Assembly (NCBI RefSeq): GCF_003416895.1
Contig: NZ_QVIO01000003.1
Location: forward strand, 372,001-436,000
DNA from: Duganella sp. BJB476
Lineage (GTDB): Bacteria > Pseudomonadota > Gammaproteobacteria > Burkholderiales > Burkholderiaceae_D
Length of the DNA: 64,000 nucleotides
Reading direction: 5' to 3'
Shown one piece after another: positions 56,953 through 64,000 of the stretch (positions are counted from its first letter, which is position 1; each line of letters opens with the position of its first letter). The notes under the pieces were generated by a model. The model was not told the origin of the DNA, did no database searches, and worked only from the letters and a program-made list of their open reading frames with translations. A program made the translations under genes and the position numbers.

Positions 56953-57861
56953 ATGAAAAAATCAAGCATACTAGGCGCTCTGCTGGGAGCGCTATTTGCT
57001 GCCAGCGCAGCTCAGGCGACCACGCTGAACACCACCAGTGCCGCCAATGTGATCTTTGCGGGCAACCCAGGTGAACCGGCCGCCCCTTCGGCATTGGGCG
57101 GCGACGGCATCCTCCAGAACTTCACCGGCATCGACTGGCATCAGAACGGCGCGGGCCTGGTTCAGGGCTTTAACCTCACCCCCGCCAACAACACCGGCGA
57201 TTTCGTCGATTTCACCCTGACGTATCAAGCCTTCGCCGGCGTCATCAACACCACGTCGCCCACGCCGGACCTGCGTGTCGCCGCCCCCGGCCCCGCAGTC
57301 GGTACCTACGAGCTGACGACGGTCGCCACCCTGCACGAACGGGGAACTTGCCTCAACGCAGGTTGCTCCTCGGTGGCGATCACCTTCACGCCCGCCACCA
57401 GCAGCAGCTGGTCGATTTATTTCGACAAAGCCCCCAATGCCAATCAGGCGGCCGGCACCGGCTTTACCGATGGCGCGCTGATGCTGTCCGGTACCTGGGA
57501 TAGCGAACTGTCGACCTTCCTGGCAACCGGCACCTCCGGTACGCCTGGCGCCACCGGCGTAGGCTCGGCGACGTTGATCGGCACGGTCTTGTTCACCAAC
57601 GCGGCCTTCGTCTCGCCGGCCCTGGCCGGTACCCGGTTCGACACCACGCTCAACTTCCCCGGCCCCGCCGCGCCTGACTTCACGCGCCCGCTGCTGGTCA
57701 ATGGCATCGCCACCGGTCCCAACACGGACTCGCAATTCGTGTTGAACATCGATGGCGCCCAGCAGTTCACGCCCGTACCTGAGCCAGCCACCCTGGCGCT
57801 GGTTGCCGCAGGCATCTTCGGAATGGGTTCGCTCGGCCGTCGCCGCGAGCAGAAGAAATAG
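56953..57861 (+). CDS. PEP-CTERM sorting domain protein
   Basis: 302 residues with a signal peptide (SILGALLGALFAASAAQA) and a C-terminal sorting signal: VPEPATLALVAAGIFGMGSL followed by GRRREQKK, i.e. PEP motif, hydrophobic helix, basic tail. The mature part is Ala/Thr/Gly/Pro-rich with two cysteines (CLNAGC). Exosortase would cleave at the PEP motif and release or anchor the protein, usually as part of the exopolysaccharide matrix or floc. It has GGAAGGA before the ATG and a sigma-54 promoter upstream. Confidence 0.93.
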   Translation: MKKSSILGALLGALFAASAAQATTLNTTSAANVIFAGNPGEPAAPSALGGDGILQNFTGIDWHQNGAGLVQGFNLTPANNTGDFVDFTLTYQAFAGVINTTSPTPDLRVAAPGPAVGTYELTTVATLHERGTCLNAGCSSVAITFTPATSSSWSIYFDKAPNANQAAGTGFTDGALMLSGTWDSELSTFLATGTSGTPGATGVGSATLIGTVLFTNAAFVSPALAGTRFDTTLNFPGPAAPDFTRPLLVNGIATGPNTDSQFVLNIDGAQQFTPVPEPATLALVAAGIFGMGSLGRRREQKK

Positions 57862-57888
57862 TCCGTCGTCAGGGCTAGCAATCGATAC

Positions 57889-57918
57889 AGGCCGGCGCTT
57901 CAGGGCGCCGGCCTTTTT
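57889..57918 (+). terminator. Intrinsic terminator after the PEP-CTERM gene
   Basis: AGGCCGGCGC and GCGCCGGCCT form a perfect stem around TTCAGG, followed by TTTT. It also separates the convergent acyltransferase gene. Confidence 0.88.
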
Positions 57919-57930
57919 CATTGCCTGGTT

Positions 57931-58590
57931 TTATTTCAAGCGGCGTGCCGGGCTGCCGCCCCACACTTCCCCGCTGCCGATGCGCGTGCCTTTGGCCACC
58001 AGCGAATTGGCCGCCACGATCGCGTTATCGCCTATCGTCACGCCGGACAAGACCACCGCATGGGCGCCTATCGTCACGTGGTCGCCTATCGTGATGAAAT
58101 AATGGCCCAAGGTGTCGCCCTCGATCACATGCGGCACCAGCAAGGCCGTTTCGCCGACCACGCTGTTGGCGCCTATCGTCACAAACGACGGGTCGTAGAT
58201 GATGCCGGAGCTGTAGGTATTGGCGCCCAGGCGGGCGCCCAGCGCAAGATAGATCATCCGCATGATGGGGATCGGAATAATTCCGCCGCGTATCAAGGAA
58301 TTGAACAGTATCAGGTAGAACAGGACATACACCTGATAGATGAACTCCTGCCTGGAACCGAATTCAATATTTCCATCATGCAGGGGCTGCGCCCACAAGA
58401 AAATACGAAATACAAGCAGGCCGTACAAGTAGACCAGCAACACCGCCGCCGCGCTGACGGCCACGCCCCTGAAATCGCCGAGACCGGGAATGTTGCCCAC
58501 GCCGCAGTAGGCGCTCAGCACCGCAAGCAGCAGCACCAGCGTCAGCATGGATAGGAAAACCACAATGGAGGTCGGTCGGATTTTTCGCAT
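57931..58590 (-). CDS. Membrane-anchored hexapeptide-repeat (left-handed beta-helix) acyltransferase
   Basis: 219 residues from MRKIRPTSIVVFLSMLTLVL, with GGGGAG at normal spacing; a GTG five codons upstream is an alternative. Two N-terminal helices (about 9-31 and 47-71) and a third hydrophobic region (about 88-105) lead to a C-terminal hexapeptide-repeat domain: FVTIGANSVVGETALLVPHV, FITIGDHVTIGAHAVVLSGV, TIGDNAIVAANSLVAKGTRI. The tail GEVWGGSPARRLK is the usual end of acetyltransferases of this class. Likely acts on a lipid-linked or exopolysaccharide sugar, consistent with the PEP-CTERM neighbourhood, but the link is inference. Confidence 0.8.
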   Translation of the reverse strand: MRKIRPTSIVVFLSMLTLVLLLAVLSAYCGVGNIPGLGDFRGVAVSAAAVLLVYLYGLLVFRIFLWAQPLHDGNIEFGSRQEFIYQVYVLFYLILFNSLIRGGIIPIPIMRMIYLALGARLGANTYSSGIIYDPSFVTIGANSVVGETALLVPHVIEGDTLGHYFITIGDHVTIGAHAVVLSGVTIGDNAIVAANSLVAKGTRIGSGEVWGGSPARRLK

Positions 58591-58652
58591 GAAAACACTC
58601 CCCACAAGAACATCGATTATAGGGAAAGGGAGGTTTTGTAGTCGCGGAAACG

Positions 58653-58688
58653 AAAAAGCCGCTGATACCTGACGGTATCAACGGCTTC
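58653..58688 (-). terminator. Terminator of the tRNA-fMet gene
   Basis: On the minus strand GAAGCCGTTGATACC pairs with GGTATCAGCGGCTTT (one G-U) around GTCA and runs into TTTTT just after the CCA end. Confidence 0.88.
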
Positions 58689-58693
58689 AAATT

Positions 58694-58770
58694 TGGTTGC
58701 GGGGACAGGATTTGAACCTGTGACCTTCGGGTTATGAGCCCGACGAGCTGCCAGACTGCTCCACCCCGCG
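58694..58770 (-). tRNA. Initiator tRNA-fMet (CAU)
   Basis: 77 nt including encoded CCA. On the minus strand it begins CGCGGGGTGGAGCAGTCTGG and ends CCCCGCAACCA. The anticodon loop is CTCATAA with anticodon CAT, preceded by three G-C pairs (GGG/CCC) of the anticodon stem. The first base is C facing A at 72, the unpaired end that marks bacterial initiator tRNA. All arms are intact. Confidence 0.97.
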
Positions 58771-58783
58771 TCTGTATGTAGTT

Positions 58784-58812
58784 ATTATAGGGCAGATCAT
58801 TGGTTTAGGCAA
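58784..58812 (-). promoter_or_regulatory. Sigma-70 promoter of tRNA-fMet
   Basis: On the minus strand TTGCCT (-35), a 17-bp spacer, and a perfect TATAAT (-10) end 13 bp before the mature tRNA 5' end. Confidence 0.8.
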
Positions 58813-58941
58813 TATTAATCCGTAAATCGGCTGCGATAGTCCGAATATATGCAGTTACCTATAGGCATAGGCCATGCCGCACCGGCTTCAATCGGTGTAA
58901 AGTAGCCAAAGTGAGCCTACTTATCGACTGAGCTATCCCCT

Positions 58942-59514
58942 ATGAAATTCTGTTCCGAATGCGCCTCCCCCGTCAGCCTGGCCGTCCCGGCCGGCGACAA
59001 CCGTCCGCGCTATGTGTGCGGCAACTGCGCCACCATCCATTACCAGAACCCGAAAATGGTGCTGGGCTCCATCCCCGTGTGGGAACGCGACGGCGAACTG
59101 AAAGTGTTGCTGTGCAAACGCGCGATCGAGCCCCGCCACGGCTTTTGGACGCTGCCGGCCGGTTTCATGGAAAACAATGAAACCACCGCCGAAGGCGCCA
59201 TCCGCGAAACCCAGGAAGAAGCCGGCGCCAACATTGAGCTGGGTCAGCTGTTCTCGCTGCTGAACGTGGCGCGCGTGCATCAAGTACACCTGTTCTACCT
59301 GGCCACGCTGCTGGACCTGGAGTTCGCTCCCGGCGAGGAAAGCCTGGAAGTGCAGCTGTTCAGCGAAGCGGAGATCCCGTGGGACGAGCTGGCCTTCCCC
59401 ACCATCCGCACCACGCTGGAACTGTTCTTCGCCGACCGCGCAAGAATGCGCGAGGGCGGCGACTACGGCTTCCACACCCAGGACATCACCCGCAACATGC
59501 GTTCGGACCTCTGA
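58942..59514 (+). CDS. Nudix hydrolase with N-terminal zinc ribbon
   Basis: 190 residues. Zinc ribbon cysteines CSEC (4, 7) and CGNC (26, 29) precede a complete Nudix box at about 74-96 (GFMENNETTAEGAIRETQEE then AG). This layout occurs in betaproteobacterial ADP-ribose or NADH pyrophosphatase-like proteins; it lacks the rest of a true NudC. It probably hydrolyses a nucleotide-linked compound. The intergenic space upstream (58813-58941) holds no other gene; aat follows 18 bp later. Confidence 0.9.
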   Translation: MKFCSECASPVSLAVPAGDNRPRYVCGNCATIHYQNPKMVLGSIPVWERDGELKVLLCKRAIEPRHGFWTLPAGFMENNETTAEGAIRETQEEAGANIELGQLFSLLNVARVHQVHLFYLATLLDLEFAPGEESLEVQLFSEAEIPWDELAFPTIRTTLELFFADRARMREGGDYGFHTQDITRNMRSDL

Positions 59515-59532
59515 TTACGTGACGCTGTCCCT

Positions 59533-60261
59533 ATGATCCCATGGCTGGAAACCGATAGCCCCTTCCCCGACGTCGCCCAGGCTCTGACCACCGACGCGCC
59601 CGGCCTGCTGGCGGCCGGCGCCGACCTGTCGCCTCAGCGGCTGCTGATGGCTTACCGTAACGGCATCTTCCCCTGGTTTTCCGAAGGCCAGCCCATCCTG
59701 TGGTGGAGCACCGATCCGCGCATGGTGCTGATGACCGAGCAATTCCGTATCTCGGACAGCCTGAAGAAAACCCTGCGCAAGGTCGAGCGCGACATGGCCG
59801 CCGGCGGCCGCTGGCAGGTGCGCTTCGACAGCGCCTTCGAGCAGGTGATGCGGGCCTGCGCTGCGCCGCGCCGGGACGGCCCCGGCACCTGGATCTCGGA
59901 AGACATCATCGCCGGCTACACCGGCCTGCACCGGCTGGGCTACGCCCACTCGTCCGAACTGTGGCTGGACGGCCAATTGGTAGGCGGCGCCTACGGCGTG
60001 TCGATCGGCCACATGTTCTACGGCGAATCGATGTTCGCCCGCGTCACCGACGGCTCCAAGATCGCGCTGGCCTACCTGGTGCGCTTCCTGCGCCAGCACG
60101 GTGTAAAGATGATCGATTGCCAACAGGAGACCGGCCACCTGGCCTCGCTGGGCGCGGCGCCGATTCCCCGCGCGCAATTCCTGGCGCATCTGCGCAACAA
60201 TATTGAATTGCCTCAGATCACCGTGTGGGAACCCATTGCACCACTGGCTGCGGACAGTTAA
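59533..60261 (+). CDS. aat: Leucyl/phenylalanyl-tRNA-protein transferase
   Basis: 242 residues. Typical opening [26 protein letters not shown] is seen as shorter blocks [20 protein letters not shown], then [40 protein letters not shown] and [20 protein letters not shown]. Aat adds Leu or Phe to N-terminal Arg or Lys and feeds substrates to ClpS-ClpAP. Here it lies next to bpt, the other bacterial N-degron transferase. Confidence 0.96.
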   Translation: MIPWLETDSPFPDVAQALTTDAPGLLAAGADLSPQRLLMAYRNGIFPWFSEGQPILWWSTDPRMVLMTEQFRISDSLKKTLRKVERDMAAGGRWQVRFDSAFEQVMRACAAPRRDGPGTWISEDIIAGYTGLHRLGYAHSSELWLDGQLVGGAYGVSIGHMFYGESMFARVTDGSKIALAYLVRFLRQHGVKMIDCQQETGHLASLGAAPIPRAQFLAHLRNNIELPQITVWEPIAPLAADS

Positions 60262-60335
60262 GCTAAAGGTGACAAGCGCCTTGCGAAACTTGGCGCTATC
60301 ATAGGTCTAAACCACCCGCCCTCGATAGGACGTGC

Positions 60336-61064
60336 ATGACGCACCTGAACGATCTGCCTTTCGCGACGCTGCAGTTTTACACCACGGCGCCCTACCCTTG
60401 CAGCTATCTGGACGCGCGCCAGGCGCGTTCGCAGGTGGCTACCCCTTCGCACCTGATCAACGCAGACGTCTACTCCGAGCTGGTGAAAAACGGCTTCCGC
60501 CGCAGCGGCATCTTCACCTACCGTCCGTATTGCGACGGCTGCCAGGCCTGCATCCCGGTGCGGGTGGTGGCCGACCAGTTCAGCCCCAACCGCGGCCAGC
60601 GGCGCGCCTGGGCCAGGCATGGCGACCTGACGGCGGGCGTCGCCACGCTGTCGTTCTCGGACGAGCACTACGACCTCTACCTGCGCTACCAGAGCAAGCG
60701 CCACGCCGGCGGCGGCATGGACCAGGACAGCCGCGACCAGTACGCGCAATTCCTGCTGCAAAGCCGGGTCAACACGCGGCTGGTGGAGTTTCGCGAGCCC
60801 GGCGGCACGCTGCGCATGGTCAGCATCATCGACGTGCTGTCGGACGGCCTGTCGTCGGTCTACACCTTCTTCGATCCCGATGTCGAGGGCGCTTCCTACG
60901 GCACCTTCAACGTTTTATGGCAGATCGCCCAGGCGCGCGAATTGAAGCTGCCTTACGTCTACCTGGGCTACTGGATCAAGGAAAGTCCGAAGATGTCCTA
61001 CAAAACCAACTTCAAGCCGCTGGAGGCGCGCATCAAGGGCGTGTGGAGCGTGCTGGACGCCTGA
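60336..61064 (+). CDS. bpt: Aspartate/glutamate leucyltransferase (Bpt, arginyltransferase-like)
   Basis: 242 residues. The ATE N-terminal cysteine pattern is [15 protein letters not shown] and [12 protein letters not shown]; the C-terminal domain has [29 protein letters not shown] and [20 protein letters not shown]. Bacterial members transfer leucine to N-terminal Asp or Glu, marking proteins for ClpS. Paired with aat 74 bp upstream, giving both N-end rule transferases together. pyrD follows 33 bp later. Confidence 0.95.
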   Translation: MTHLNDLPFATLQFYTTAPYPCSYLDARQARSQVATPSHLINADVYSELVKNGFRRSGIFTYRPYCDGCQACIPVRVVADQFSPNRGQRRAWARHGDLTAGVATLSFSDEHYDLYLRYQSKRHAGGGMDQDSRDQYAQFLLQSRVNTRLVEFREPGGTLRMVSIIDVLSDGLSSVYTFFDPDVEGASYGTFNVLWQIAQARELKLPYVYLGYWIKESPKMSYKTNFKPLEARIKGVWSVLDA

Positions 61065-61097
61065 TAAAATACGGGGAACTACAACAAGAGCTCCCCC

Positions 61098-62138
61098 ATG
61101 TCCGAAAAATTCCTGTACTCGCTGGCCCGTCCGATGCTGTTTTCGATGGACGCCGAAGCCGCCCACCATTTCACCCTTCCCGCACTCAAGCGCGCCGCCG
61201 CCCTGGGCCTGACCAAGCTGGTCAAGCAGCCCAAGGCCGATCCGCGCACCGTGATGGGCATTACGTTCAAGAACCCGGTCGGCCTGGCCGCCGGCCTGGA
61301 CAAGGACGGCGCCTACATCGACGCGCTGGCCGACCTGGGCTTCGGCTCGATCGAAGTGGGCACCGTGACGCCGCGCGCGCAGCCGGGCAATCCCAAGCCG
61401 CGCATGTTCCGCCTGCCGGAAGCGCAAGCCATCATCAACCGCATGGGCTTCAACAACGGCGGCGTCGACGCCTTCGTCGCCAATGTGCAGTCGTCGCGCT
61501 TCTACCAGGACAAGGCCGGCGTGCTGGGCCTGAATATCGGCAAGAACGCCGACACCCCGATCGAACGCGCCACCGACGACTACCTGCACTGCCTGGAAAA
61601 AGTCTACCCATACGCCAGCTACGTGACGGTCAACATCTCGTCGCCGAACACCAAGAACCTGCGCCAGCTGCAAGGCGGCTCGGAACTGGACGGCCTGCTC
61701 GGCACCTTGAAGGAAGCCCAGCTGCGCCTGGCCGACCAGCACAAGCGCTACGTGCCCCTGGCGCTGAAGATCGCGCCGGACATGGACGGCGACCAGGTCA
61801 AGAACATCGCCGACGCGCTGCTGCGCCACAAGATCGACGGCGTGATCGCCACCAACACCACGCTCAGCCGCGACGCCGTCACCGGCATGTTGCACGGCGC
61901 CGAGGCGGGCGGCCTGTCGGGCGCGCCGGTGTTCGAGTTTTCCAACACGGTGATTCGCCTGCTCAAGGCCGAACTGGGCGATGCGCTACCCATCATCGGC
62001 GTGGGCGGCATCATGCGCGGCGCCGATGCCAAGGTCAAAATGGAGTGCGGCGCGCAGCTGGTGCAGCTGTACAGTGGACTGATCTACGCGGGTCCGGCGC
62101 TGGTGCGCGATTGCGCGGACGCCGTACGCGGCAAATAA
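61098..62138 (+). CDS. pyrD: Dihydroorotate dehydrogenase (quinone), class 2
   Basis: 346 residues. An N-terminal membrane-association helix ([20 protein letters not shown]) is followed by the FMN barrel: [66 protein letters not shown] and [20 protein letters not shown]. It oxidises dihydroorotate to orotate using quinone in pyrimidine synthesis. Confidence 0.97.
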   Translation: MSEKFLYSLARPMLFSMDAEAAHHFTLPALKRAAALGLTKLVKQPKADPRTVMGITFKNPVGLAAGLDKDGAYIDALADLGFGSIEVGTVTPRAQPGNPKPRMFRLPEAQAIINRMGFNNGGVDAFVANVQSSRFYQDKAGVLGLNIGKNADTPIERATDDYLHCLEKVYPYASYVTVNISSPNTKNLRQLQGGSELDGLLGTLKEAQLRLADQHKRYVPLALKIAPDMDGDQVKNIADALLRHKIDGVIATNTTLSRDAVTGMLHGAEAGGLSGAPVFEFSNTVIRLLKAELGDALPIIGVGGIMRGADAKVKMECGAQLVQLYSGLIYAGPALVRDCADAVRGK

Positions 62139-62147
62139 GGAGGCGGC

Positions 62148-63194
62148 ATGCAGCAGACACAACTTGGCACGAGCGACCTGAGCGTCAGCAAGATCTGCCT
62201 GGGCACGATGACCTTCGGCGAGCAGAACACCGAAGCCGACGCGCACAGCCAGCTGGACTATGCGCTGGAGCGCGGCGTCAACTTCATCGACACGGCGGAA
62301 ATGTATCCGGTGATGCCGCGCGCGGAAACGCAGGGTTCGACCGAGCGCTACATCGGCAGCTGGCTGAAGAAGAGCGGCGCGCGCAGCAAGGTGGTGCTGG
62401 CCACCAAGGCCGCCGGTCCCAGCCCGCACATCACCTGGGTGCGCGAAGGCAAGCAGAACTTCGACGCCGCCAATCTGCGCGCGGCGGTCGAGACCAGCTT
62501 GCAGCGGCTGCAAACCGACCATATCGATTTATACCAATTGCACTGGCCCAGCCGCAACGTGCCGGTGTTCGGCTCCAACGCCTTCAATCCCAAGCTGGAG
62601 CGCGAGTGCGTGGCGATCGAGGAAACGCTGGCCGCGCTGGGCGCGCTGATCAAGGAAGGCAAGATCGGCGCGATCGGCGTCTCCAATGAATCGTGCTGGG
62701 GCGTGAACGAGTTCATCAAGCAGTCCGAGATGCAGGGCCTGCCGCGCATCGCCACCATCCAGAACCTGTACAACCTGACCGCGCGCCATTTCGAGACCAG
62801 CCTGCTGGACGAGACCTGCTTCCGCGAGAACGTCAGCCTGCTGGGCTACAGCCCGCTGGCCTTCGGGCAGCTGACGGCCAAGTACCACGACGACCCGAAA
62901 GCCAAGGGCCGCCTGACCATGTTCCCGGTGACCTGGAGCCCGCGCTACCTGCGTCCGACGGTGGTGTCGGCCGTGGCGCAATACGCCGAGCTGGCGCGCG
63001 CCAACGGCATCACGCCGACCCAGCTGGCGCTGGCGTGGTGCTACTCGCGCTGGTTCGTCGCCTCGACCATCATCGGCGCCACCAATCTGTCGCAGCTGAA
63101 GGAAAACATCGACGCCTACGGCCTGCAACTGCCGGACGAAGTACTGGCGCAAGTGGACGCCATCCACGCCGCGATTCCCAATCCCGGCCAATAA
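62148..63194 (+). CDS. NADP(H)-dependent aldo/keto reductase, Tas-like
   Basis: 348 residues, close to E. coli Tas (346). LGTSDLSVSKICLGTMTFGE opens the barrel; NFIDTAEMYPVMPRAETQGS carries the catalytic Asp and Tyr, LATKAAG the Lys, and LYQLHWPSRNVPVFG the His. C-terminal cofactor segment is IGATNLSQLKENI. The physiological substrate is unknown. It starts nine bases after pyrD with a GGAGG-like site and ends just before a long palindrome. Confidence 0.92.
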   Translation: MQQTQLGTSDLSVSKICLGTMTFGEQNTEADAHSQLDYALERGVNFIDTAEMYPVMPRAETQGSTERYIGSWLKKSGARSKVVLATKAAGPSPHITWVREGKQNFDAANLRAAVETSLQRLQTDHIDLYQLHWPSRNVPVFGSNAFNPKLERECVAIEETLAALGALIKEGKIGAIGVSNESCWGVNEFIKQSEMQGLPRIATIQNLYNLTARHFETSLLDETCFRENVSLLGYSPLAFGQLTAKYHDDPKAKGRLTMFPVTWSPRYLRPTVVSAVAQYAELARANGITPTQLALAWCYSRWFVASTIIGATNLSQLKENIDAYGLQLPDEVLAQVDAIHAAIPNPGQ

Positions 63195-63200
63195 ACCCCT

Positions 63201-63287
63201 GGGGGTCAAGTCTGACATTCGGACACGAGCTGTGCCGTAATATCGCATTACGGCACAGCTCGTGTTCGAATGTCAGACTTGCCCCCC
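63201..63287. repeat. Near-perfect palindrome with ~41-bp arms
   Basis: Left arm (63201-63241) and right arm (63247-63287) pair almost completely around the 5-nt loop ATCGC. Inner arms GAGCTGTGCCGTAAT / ATTACGGCACAGCTC are perfect; one G-U and one mismatch occur further out, and the base is GGGGG / CCCCC. It lies between the aldo/keto reductase gene and the TonB-receptor gene. It looks like a REP/MITE-type element or an unusually strong transcription stop; no transposase is nearby. Confidence 0.8.
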
Positions 63288-63446
63288 CGGCGCTTTTAAA
63301 CAACACTCTTCCATCGCTCATGCGCAAAAAGCCCGGCGCGCCTGCACGTTATCCAAATCTTGAATATCATTAGACGTAACCATTCGTGTGCAACAACTTT
63401 GCGCACTGGTAAGCTTTCCTCATCACTAACGTAGAAAGACCGTCAC

Positions 63447-64000
63447 ATGAGCACACGCCGAATCGCCCGCCCCCTCCTGCTCAGCAGCCTGATCGCCACC
63501 GTCGTGATTCCCGCCTTCGCCCAGCAAGCCACCGCCGACGGTGAGTTGCAGTCCGTGGTCGTCACCGGCACCTATGCCAAGAACCGCCGCACCATCGATT
63601 CCGAATCGCCGGTCGATGTCATCGGCGCCAAGGAATTGCAGGCGAGCGGCTCGACCGAACTGGCCACCGTGCTGGGCCGCCTGCTGCCGTCGATGAACTT
63701 CCCGCGCCCGTCCGGCGCCGACGCCAGCGACGCCGTGCGCCCCGCGCAACTGCGCGGCCTGTCGCCGGACCAGACGCTGGTGCTGGTCAATGGCAAGCGC
63801 CGCCACACCACGGCGGTGGTCAACGTCAACGGCACCCAAGGGCGCGGCTCGGCGCCGGTCGACCTGAACGCGATTCCACTGGCGGCCATCGACCACATCG
63901 AGGTGCTGCGCGATGGCGCGGCGGCCCAGTACGGCTCGGACGCGATTGCCGGCGTGATCAACATCATCCTGAAAAAAGGCGCAACCGGCGGCGAGGCCGA
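63447..64000 (+). CDS. TonB-dependent receptor, N-terminal part (cut by window edge)
   Basis: About 184 residues visible. A signal peptide (ARPLLLSSLIATVVIPAFAQ) is followed by the TonB-box-like VVVTGTYAKNRRTID and the plug domain: SPVDVIGAKELQASGSTELA, LRGLSPDQTLVLVNGKRRHT, DLNAIPLAAIDHIEVLRDGA, QYGSDAIAGVINIILKKG. The barrel lies beyond the window. The substrate cannot be deduced. Its energy would come from a Ton system such as the one at 37-40 kb. Confidence 0.93.
   Translation, partial: MSTRRIARPLLLSSLIATVVIPAFAQQATADGELQSVVVTGTYAKNRRTIDSESPVDVIGAKELQASGSTELATVLGRLLPSMNFPRPSGADASDAVRPAQLRGLSPDQTLVLVNGKRRHTTAVVNVNGTQGRGSAPVDLNAIPLAAIDHIEVLRDGAAAQYGSDAIAGVINIILKKGATGGEA

Noticed and set aside
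58924-58941. Sequence whose minus strand reads AGGGGATAGCTCAGTCGA, like the 5' end of a tRNA, just before the Nudix gene
   Set aside because: Only the acceptor/D-arm start matches; there is no anticodon arm, T-arm or 3' end downstream. A decayed tRNA fragment or chance match; not enough to call.
60332-62689. 785-codon frame overlapping bpt, pyrD and the aldo/keto reductase gene
   Set aside because: Low-complexity Arg/Gly/Ala translation of the other frames; all three overlapped genes are well supported.

Overview
The window is a high-GC (mid-60s %, by eye) stretch of a betaproteobacterial chromosome, most likely Oxalobacteraceae (Janthinobacterium / Duganella / Massilia / Rugamonas group). 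The evidence is the flhB-flhA-flhF flagellar order, a CqsA/LqsA-type (Jqs) alpha-hydroxyketone quorum-sensing cluster, a PEP-CTERM/PrsT pair, the moaA-mobA/moeA genes beside rne and rluC, and the general character of the proteins. Coding is dense and almost all genes look intact; I see no phage, IS or CRISPR array.

Layout. 1-4,067 (minus): flagellar export genes flhB, flhA and the first codons of flhF, with a decayed Rpn/DUF4351-type gene between flhA and flhF. 4,133-9,661 (mainly minus): FAH-family hydrolase, RsuA-like pseudouridine synthase, a small orphan gene behind a perfect FNR box, SppA-like protease, Rieske protein, HAD phosphatase and RluC. 9,662-13,508: a long leader and rne (RNase E). 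13,611-18,048 (plus): moaA, a fused mobA-moeA, fetA and fetB in one tight operon. 18,056-23,742 (minus): MFS transporter, DeoR regulator with phased operator-like repeats, family I CoA-transferase, RmuC and truncated haemoglobin.

23,782-27,507: jqsA (minus) and divergent jqsS-jqsR (plus), an alpha-hydroxyketone quorum-sensing module with a perfect FNR-type palindrome in the shared promoter region. 27,609-31,163 (minus): FtsX-like permease and adenine deaminase. 31,661-36,580: the stress module prkA-yeaH-spoVR. 36,994-40,919: tonB-exbB-exbD-exbD-TPR energy-transduction operon. 41,001-48,720: ribF-ileS-lspA-coaBC-dut, followed by a lipoprotein whose M48 active site is degenerate and a small exported protein. 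48,823-53,887: small membrane protein, XdhC, EamA transporter, AlkA, a methyltransferase and a MerR regulator. 53,958-57,861: PrsT and a PEP-CTERM protein, the latter behind a strong sigma-54 -24/-12 match. 57,931-64,000: acyltransferase, initiator tRNA, Nudix, the N-degron transferases aat and bpt, pyrD, aldo/keto reductase, and the start of a TonB-dependent receptor cut by the window edge.

The most unusual things are: (i) a ~100-nt hairpin element present twice, each time between convergent genes, with base-pair-preserving substitutions in its stem; (ii) FNR-type boxes before an orphan small gene and inside the quorum-sensing promoter region; (iii) a single-ORF MobA-MoeA fusion started by TTG; (iv) a sigma-54 promoter candidate before the PEP-CTERM gene; (v) a near-perfect 41-bp-arm palindrome at 63.2 kb. 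All functions are read from sequence and family knowledge; no search was run.
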